DNA of 64,000 nt, taken from the NCBI GenBank assembly GCA_026392935.1, contig JAPLBE010000014.1, forward strand, positions 28,032-92,031. Reading direction: 5' to 3'. Below are positions 60,026-64,000 of this stretch, in pieces. The notes under the pieces are model-generated. The model worked only from the letters and a program-made list of their open reading frames with translations. It did not search any database and was not told the DNA's origin. The translations under genes and the position numbers were made by a program. This stretch comes from Actinomycetota bacterium (GTDB lineage: Bacteria > Actinomycetota > Actinomycetes > Nanopelagicales > Nanopelagicaceae). Within the stretch, counting starts at the first letter, position 1, and each line of letters begins with the position of its first letter.

Positions 60026-60058
60026 TTCAGGTTAACAAATGGGTGTGGCAAGGTGAAC
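60026..60058 (-). promoter_or_regulatory. Candidate PHO box upstream of pstS
   Basis: On the minus strand three consecutive 11-mers read GTTCACCTTGC, CACACCCATTT and GTTAACCTGAA. The first and third match the 11-base direct-repeat unit bound by PhoP in Streptomyces (GTTCACC core), spaced by exactly two unit lengths. It lies 79-111 bases before the pstS start, in the pstB-pstS gap, and implies an internal phosphate-regulated promoter. Confidence 0.6.
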
Positions 60059-60066
60059 AAATAGTG

Positions 60067-60915
60067 TTAACCAAAGCGACCGGTGACGTAATCCTCTGTG
60101 CGCTTATTCTGTGGTGAAGAGAAGATGCTGCTAGTAGGAGCTGCCTCAATCATCTCTCCTGGGCCGCCATCGGATAGGAAGAAGGCTGTGTAATCAGAGA
60201 CGCGGGCAGCCTGTTGCATGTTGTGCGTAACGATGACAATTGTCATGGTCTTAGCCAAATCTGCGATTGTCTCTTCAATTCTAAATGTTGAACCTGGATC
60301 GAGAGCTGAACATGGTTCATCCATCAAGAGCACTTGTGGTTCTACAGCAAGTGAACGAGCGATACAAAGGCGCTGCTGTTGACCACCCGAGAGAGCTCCA
60401 CCGTGTTCCCCGAGACGATCCTTTACTTCATTCCAAAGTCCAGCTCGAGTCAAGCAAGATTCTAGAAGGTCATCTGTGTTGCTGTTCTTGATCTGTGCAA
60501 GCTTTAGGCCTGAGAGAACATTCTGGCCAATAGTCATAGATGGGAATGGGTTTGGCTTTTGGAAAACCATGCCAACACGTAGACGAATCTTCGTTACATC
60601 AATTCCTGGTGCATAAATATCTTTTCCATCAAGTAAAACTTCTCCAGCCATTGCAGCTGTAGGGATAAATTCATGCATGCGGTTGAGAGTTCTTAGGAAT
60701 GTAGATTTTCCGCAACCTGAAGGTCCGATAAGCGCAGTTACAGTTCCGGCGGCAAAATCAAGTGTGACATCAGAGAGAACGTGCTTCTTGCCAAACCAAG
60801 CATGAACACCACGAGTTTCAAGACCATTACCGAGCAGCGCTGTTCCTGGCTGTGAAACAGTGCGAGCCGATGCAACGCTAGAAAGTGACGATGGAGTTAC
60901 ATGCGATGTTGTCAT
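60067..60915 (-). CDS. pstB: Phosphate ABC transporter ATP-binding protein PstB
   Basis: ATPase of the phosphate importer. Starts at TTG 60972, ATG 60960 and ATG 60915 are possible; 60915 is preferred because GAGAAGGA sits seven bases upstream, giving 282 residues, still about 25 longer than usual. Walker [11 protein letters not shown]-loop [11 protein letters not shown], signature LSGGQQQRL, Walker [13 protein letters not shown] and the switch His (VTHNMQQA) are all intact. It overlaps or follows the pstA stop within 50 bases. Confidence 0.93.
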   Translation of the reverse strand: MTTSHVTPSSLSSVASARTVSQPGTALLGNGLETRGVHAWFGKKHVLSDVTLDFAAGTVTALIGPSGCGKSTFLRTLNRMHEFIPTAAMAGEVLLDGKDIYAPGIDVTKIRLRVGMVFQKPNPFPSMTIGQNVLSGLKLAQIKNSNTDDLLESCLTRAGLWNEVKDRLGEHGGALSGGQQQRLCIARSLAVEPQVLLMDEPCSALDPGSTFRIEETIADLAKTMTIVIVTHNMQQAARVSDYTAFFLSDGGPGEMIEAAPTSSIFSSPQNKRTEDYVTGRFG

Positions 60916-60964
60916 TTTTTCATCCTTCTCGTTGTTGTTGAAATTATTTGAAGTGGTCATGGAA

Positions 60965-62011
60965 TTACCCAACCTTTCTTCCGCTTAAGTAGCGGGCTAA
61001 TCCAAAGAGAATAAAGATGAAGCTCAACAGAACCAGCATTCCACCCCAAGCGCGAGCAAACGCTTCAGGTGTTCCGCCAGTTAAGAAGGCCTTCCAAATG
61101 TAATACGGGAGTGAGCCCATTGCACCAGAGGTTGGGTTGGTATTAAGGGAATCTCCACCACCTGATACGAGCAAGAGCGGAGCTGTCTCTCCAATAATGC
61201 GTGCGACTCCCAAGATGATTGCTGTGACTAATCCGCTCTTGGCCGCAGGAAGAACTACACCGGCAACGGTGCGCCATTGGGTGCCACCGAGTGCTACGCC
61301 CGCTTCACGAAGCTCATTTGGAATCAAACGCAACATTTCTTCTGAAGTTCGCGCGATTGTTGGAATCATAAGAATTGTGAGCGCTAATGAACCCATTAGT
61401 CCAGAGAGCGCTTTAGTTACAGGATAGATCAAGCTCGAAAGAATAAAGAGGCCGGCAACAATTGAGGGGACACCTGACATCGCTTGCACTAAGAATTTAA
61501 TTGGTCGAGCCAGTTTGCCATTAATTTCTGTGAGATAGAGAGCAGTGAGTACTCCGATTGGGAAGCTTATGATGAGTGCCCCACCAACCATGATGATCGT
61601 TCCCACTAGTGCGTGAAGTAAACCGCCACTTGCAATGGGGTCGTTGACTGATGCAAGAGCCATATCTTTGGTGAGCAAGCCCCAGTGAATACCTTTATAT
61701 CCCTTACTGACAACCGTCGCGACAATGCTGACAATTGGAATCAATGTAACAAAGATTGCCATCGCGGTAAGTACTTGCAGAATCGAATCTTTCGCCGCCT
61801 GCATTCCGCGCTTTATGAAGTGAAATACAAAGTTAGCTACTAGAAGTGTGAAAAAGAATGCGAAGAAATATCCCAGCTTTCCGTTAAAGCCAGTGAATTT
61901 AACAATCGCGCCAGCCACCCCGAGAGAGCCCACAAGAATTGCGACATCTTCTAACTTATCTATGAAAGTTGGTTGCCAAGGTTTCTGCGGCGCCGGAATT
62001 ACTTTATTCAT
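60965..62011 (-). CDS. pstA: Phosphate ABC transporter permease PstA
   Basis: Membrane channel subunit of the phosphate importer. The 348 residues include two N-terminal helices before the usual permease core, giving about seven or eight membrane segments. [17 protein letters not shown] near 178-194 and the EAA loop [21 protein letters not shown] near 237 (broken here only by numbering) are characteristic of PstA. It overlaps pstC by four bases. Confidence 0.93.
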   Translation of the reverse strand: MNKVIPAPQKPWQPTFIDKLEDVAILVGSLGVAGAIVKFTGFNGKLGYFFAFFFTLLVANFVFHFIKRGMQAAKDSILQVLTAMAIFVTLIPIVSIVATVVSKGYKGIHWGLLTKDMALASVNDPIASGGLLHALVGTIIMVGGALIISFPIGVLTALYLTEINGKLARPIKFLVQAMSGVPSIVAGLFILSSLIYPVTKALSGLMGSLALTILMIPTIARTSEEMLRLIPNELREAGVALGGTQWRTVAGVVLPAAKSGLVTAIILGVARIIGETAPLLLVSGGGDSLNTNPTSGAMGSLPYYIWKAFLTGGTPEAFARAWGGMLVLLSFIFILFGLARYLSGRKVG

Positions 62012-63000
62012 CGACCCTTGCCCCCGAATCGATTGATAAGAAAATCAGCTGTCGCATTAACTATCAGAGTAAGTAGGAAGAGGATCAAGCCTGCTGCCAT
62101 AAGGGCATCTACTTCGTAAGGGCCTGCTTCTCCAAATTTAAGAAGGATAAGTGAGGCGACGTTTCCACCTGCACCAAAGAGGACTTGCCAATTTACTTGA
62201 TAAACAACATTGAGAACGGTGTACACCGCAACTGTTTCACCCATTGCTCGACCTAAGCCAAGCATTGCACCGCCGATGATTCCTCCGCGCCCGTATGGGA
62301 TTACCACAGCTTTAATCATGGAAAGTTTTGTTGCACCTAGTGCATACGCGGCCTGGACTCGATCCAGTGGAGTTTGGTCGAAAATTTCTCGCGAGATTGA
62401 GGTGACGATTGGAATAATCATAATTGCAAGTACAAGACCCGCTATAAATGGCGAGCGTTCAAAAATTGGAGTTGGAACGTCAAATAATGGAATGAAACCT
62501 AAGTATTTGTTAATCAACTTCGCCCAGTACTCGGCTGAAGACATGAAGATGAAAAAGCCCCAGAAACCAAAGAGTAGTGATGGGAAGGCCGCCATTAAAT
62601 CGATGACAGAGATGAGAACCTTCTTTAATTTTCCATTTGCATAAAAGGTGAGATAGAGAGCGCTCAGAACTGAAATCGGAACACCTACCAGAATGGCAAT
62701 AGTTGCCGAAAGCATTGTGCCAATGAGCATTGCGCCAATTCCAAAATTGGCTTCAATAACTTCCCCTGTTTCGTCGGTGATTACTTCCCAGCGAGATTCT
62801 GTAATGAAATTAAATTTCTCATCGACTAAAATGTGCATTCCTTTAATTGAAAGGAAGATTGCGATGAGTCCGAGAATTACGAGTGATGCCATGCCACCGA
62901 TAGTGACAACTGTGCGAAATACCTGATCTGAGAGCCGAGGCTTAGTTGTAATCTGCCTAGGCGCCGGCGGGGTCGGGCGCTCTTTTAGCTCAATTGCCAT
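62008..63000 (-). CDS. pstC: Phosphate ABC transporter permease PstC
   Basis: Membrane channel partner of PstA. The 330 residues have about six helices; LMAAFPSLLFGFWGFF near 134-149 and the EAA loop AAYALGATKLSMIK near 228 identify PstC. It is the first gene of the pst operon. The ATG at 63000 has no Shine-Dalgarno sequence, but a CATTAT -10-like box ends six bases before it, suggesting leaderless expression under the PHO box at 63040-63061. Confidence 0.93.
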   Translation of the reverse strand: MAIELKERPTPPAPRQITTKPRLSDQVFRTVVTIGGMASLVILGLIAIFLSIKGMHILVDEKFNFITESRWEVITDETGEVIEANFGIGAMLIGTMLSATIAILVGVPISVLSALYLTFYANGKLKKVLISVIDLMAAFPSLLFGFWGFFIFMSSAEYWAKLINKYLGFIPLFDVPTPIFERSPFIAGLVLAIMIIPIVTSISREIFDQTPLDRVQAAYALGATKLSMIKAVVIPYGRGGIIGGAMLGLGRAMGETVAVYTVLNVVYQVNWQVLFGAGGNVASLILLKFGEAGPYEVDALMAAGLILFLLTLIVNATADFLINRFGGKGR

Positions 63001-63006
63001 GAGGAG

Positions 63007-63061
63007 ATAATGGTGCCAATCCCCGGTTAATAATGAGACTCAAAGTAAACAGAAGGTGAAC
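63007..63061 (-). promoter_or_regulatory. PHO box and promoter of the pst operon
   Basis: On the minus strand adjacent 11-mers GTTCACCTTCT (63061-63051) and GTTTACTTTGA (63050-63040) form the PhoP direct-repeat layout known from Streptomyces; a degenerate third unit (GTCTCATTATT) lies over the -35 position. The -10 candidate CATTAT (63012-63007) is six bases from the pstC ATG. PhoP and PhoR are not encoded in the window. Confidence 0.65.
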
Positions 63062-63095
63062 GAATCCTGAATTATCCCCAGGCTGAGCCTGCCCC

Positions 63096-63101
63096 TATTC
63101 T
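63096..63101 (+). promoter_or_regulatory. Candidate -10 box of orn
   Basis: TATTCT (four of six matches to TATAAT) ends six bases before the orn ATG at 63108, the spacing expected for a leaderless mRNA. No ribosome binding site is present and no clear -35 was found. Confidence 0.4.
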
Positions 63102-63107
63102 TGCCCC

Positions 63108-63677
63108 ATGTCCGTAGCACTGCCCCACCTTATTTGGATTGACTGCGAGATGACCGGGCTCAATTTGGCCACAGATGCCCTTGTTGAAATCGCTGTTCTG
63201 GTGACCGACTCTGATTTAAATGTGATTGGCGACGGTGTCGACGTTGTTGTCCATGCAACTGAAGGACAGATGGCGGCCATGAATGATTTCGTTCGCGAGA
63301 TGCACACATCATCTGGACTCATCACAGAAATCCCAAATGGTATTTCCATGGCCGCTGCTGAAGAACAAATTATTGAATACCTGAAATCGACAGGCACTGA
63401 ACCAGGCAAGTCGCCACTTGCCGGAAATTCGGTTTCAGTAGATCGCAATTTCATCGCGCGCGATATGCATGCGCTTAACGAATACCTGCACTACCGAACC
63501 ATCGATGTTTCATCCATCAAAGAACTCGCCCGCCGCTGGCATCCAAAGACCTACTTCGCCGCTCCTGCCAAGACTGGCAACCATCGCGCGCTCGGCGACA
63601 TACGTGACTCGATTGCCGAACTGGCTTACTACCGCCAAGCGTTATTTATCGAAACCGGGGGCGAACCGGTAAAGTAA
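63108..63677 (+). CDS. orn: Oligoribonuclease
   Basis: DEDDh 3'-5' exonuclease degrading short oligoribonucleotides, including pGpG. The 189 residues show D12 and E14 in WIDCEMTGLN, ALVEIAVLVTD near 24, AGNSVSVDRNFIARDM near 105 and NHRALGDIRDSI with the catalytic His and Asp near 158-163. Length is typical. It is divergent from pstC across 107 bases and followed by tRNA-His and ppa on the same strand. Confidence 0.96.
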   Translation: MSVALPHLIWIDCEMTGLNLATDALVEIAVLVTDSDLNVIGDGVDVVVHATEGQMAAMNDFVREMHTSSGLITEIPNGISMAAAEEQIIEYLKSTGTEPGKSPLAGNSVSVDRNFIARDMHALNEYLHYRTIDVSSIKELARRWHPKTYFAAPAKTGNHRALGDIRDSIAELAYYRQALFIETGGEPVK

Positions 63678-63695
63678 TACCCTGCACAGCACATG

Positions 63696-63771
63696 GTGGG
63701 CGTAGCTCAGCTGGTAGAGCACTCGGTTGTGGTCCGAGATGTCGCGGGTTCGAGCCCCGTCGTTCACCCCA
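63696..63771 (+). tRNA. tRNA-His (GTG)
   Basis: Cloverleaf on the plus strand: acceptor GTGGGCG/CGTTCAC (two G-U pairs), anticodon stem CTCGG/CCGAG with loop TTGTGGT (anticodon GTG), T arm GCGGG-TTCGAGC-CCCGT, discriminator C and encoded CCA. It starts 18 bases after orn. Confidence 0.96.
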
Positions 63772-63814
63772 AGTTTTCTGTACTTGTTAATTTCGATATA
63801 GAGAGTCGGTTTAT

Positions 63815-64000
63815 ATGATCTTCGACGTTGTAGTTGAAATCCCCGCGGGCTCTCGTAACAAATACGAGATCAATCACGAAACTGGCGAAGTTCGCCTTGA
63901 TCGCATGCTCTTCACTGCCACTCGTTTTCCTCATGACTATGGATTTGTAAAGAACACTCTTTCAAATGATGGCGATCCACTTGATGCGCTCATCATGCTT
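63815..64000 (+). CDS. ppa: Inorganic pyrophosphatase, 3' end outside window
   Basis: Family I soluble pyrophosphatase hydrolysing PPi to two phosphates. Sixty-two codons are present from ATG 63815 to the edge: [16 protein letters not shown] near 9-24, [13 protein letters not shown] near 37 and [10 protein letters not shown] at the end, which includes Asp residues of the metal site. A short leader with GAGAG and a GATATA -10-like box lies upstream. Truncated only by the window. Confidence 0.94.
   Translation, partial: MIFDVVVEIPAGSRNKYEINHETGEVRLDRMLFTATRFPHDYGFVKNTLSNDGDPLDALIML

Overview
The window looks like chromosomal DNA of a small-genome, low-GC freshwater actinobacterium, most likely the acI lineage (Nanopelagicales, e.g. 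Planktophila-like). The evidence is gene order typical of Actinobacteria, mid-40s GC by eye, very short intergenic spaces with many 1-4 base overlaps, GTG starts, and promoters placed as in leaderless actinobacterial genes. Genus-level placement is an inference. About 65 protein genes and four tRNAs are present. No transposase, prophage, CRISPR array or rRNA was seen, and no gene-free stretch exceeds about 240 bases.

Layout. (1) 1-3389: 5' part of a large secreted adhesin-like protein with LamG-like and glycine-rich regions, running off the left edge. (2) 3434-9482, minus strand: rlmN, cdsA, frr, pyrH, tsf, rpsB and a XerC-type recombinase. (3) 9511-19832, minus strand: a branched-chain amino acid and serine block (cimA, ilvE, leuB, serA, ilvC, ilvN, ilvB, ilvD) with a complete ilvB attenuator: leader peptide with Val-Val-Val-Ile codons, a hairpin and an intrinsic terminator. 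(4) 19900-24664: a drug-type MFS exporter and gatCAB. (5) 24701-39486, minus strand: proline synthesis (proA, proB), obg, rpmA, rplU, RNase E/G, the rod-shape genes (rodA, PBP2, mreD, mreC, mreB), ndk, a DUF4233-type gene and folC. (6) 39483-47416, minus strand: valS, clpX, an MFS protein, clpP2, clpP1, tig. (7) 47465-49661: tRNA-Pro, tRNA-Gly, a collagen-like secreted protein and a secreted helical protein. (8) 49696-58543: rpiB, trmB, pepN, a small membrane protein, HNH nuclease, MscS channel, truncated haemoglobin, MFS, thioesterase, ettA. (9) 58589-63061: tRNA-Arg and the phosphate uptake genes pstC-pstA-pstB-pstS, with two candidate PHO boxes. (10) 63108-64000: orn, tRNA-His and the start of ppa.

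Most of this is core metabolism in conserved order. No clear undescribed multigene system was found. The points most worth checking are a ribosomal protein L21 lacking about 40 central residues, a short acetolactate synthase regulatory subunit without the usual C-terminal domain, the ilvB attenuator, a recurring -10 box 6-7 bases before start codons (leaderless transcription), the paired PHO boxes, the two unusual secreted structural proteins, and a 31-base direct repeat just after tRNA-Arg.
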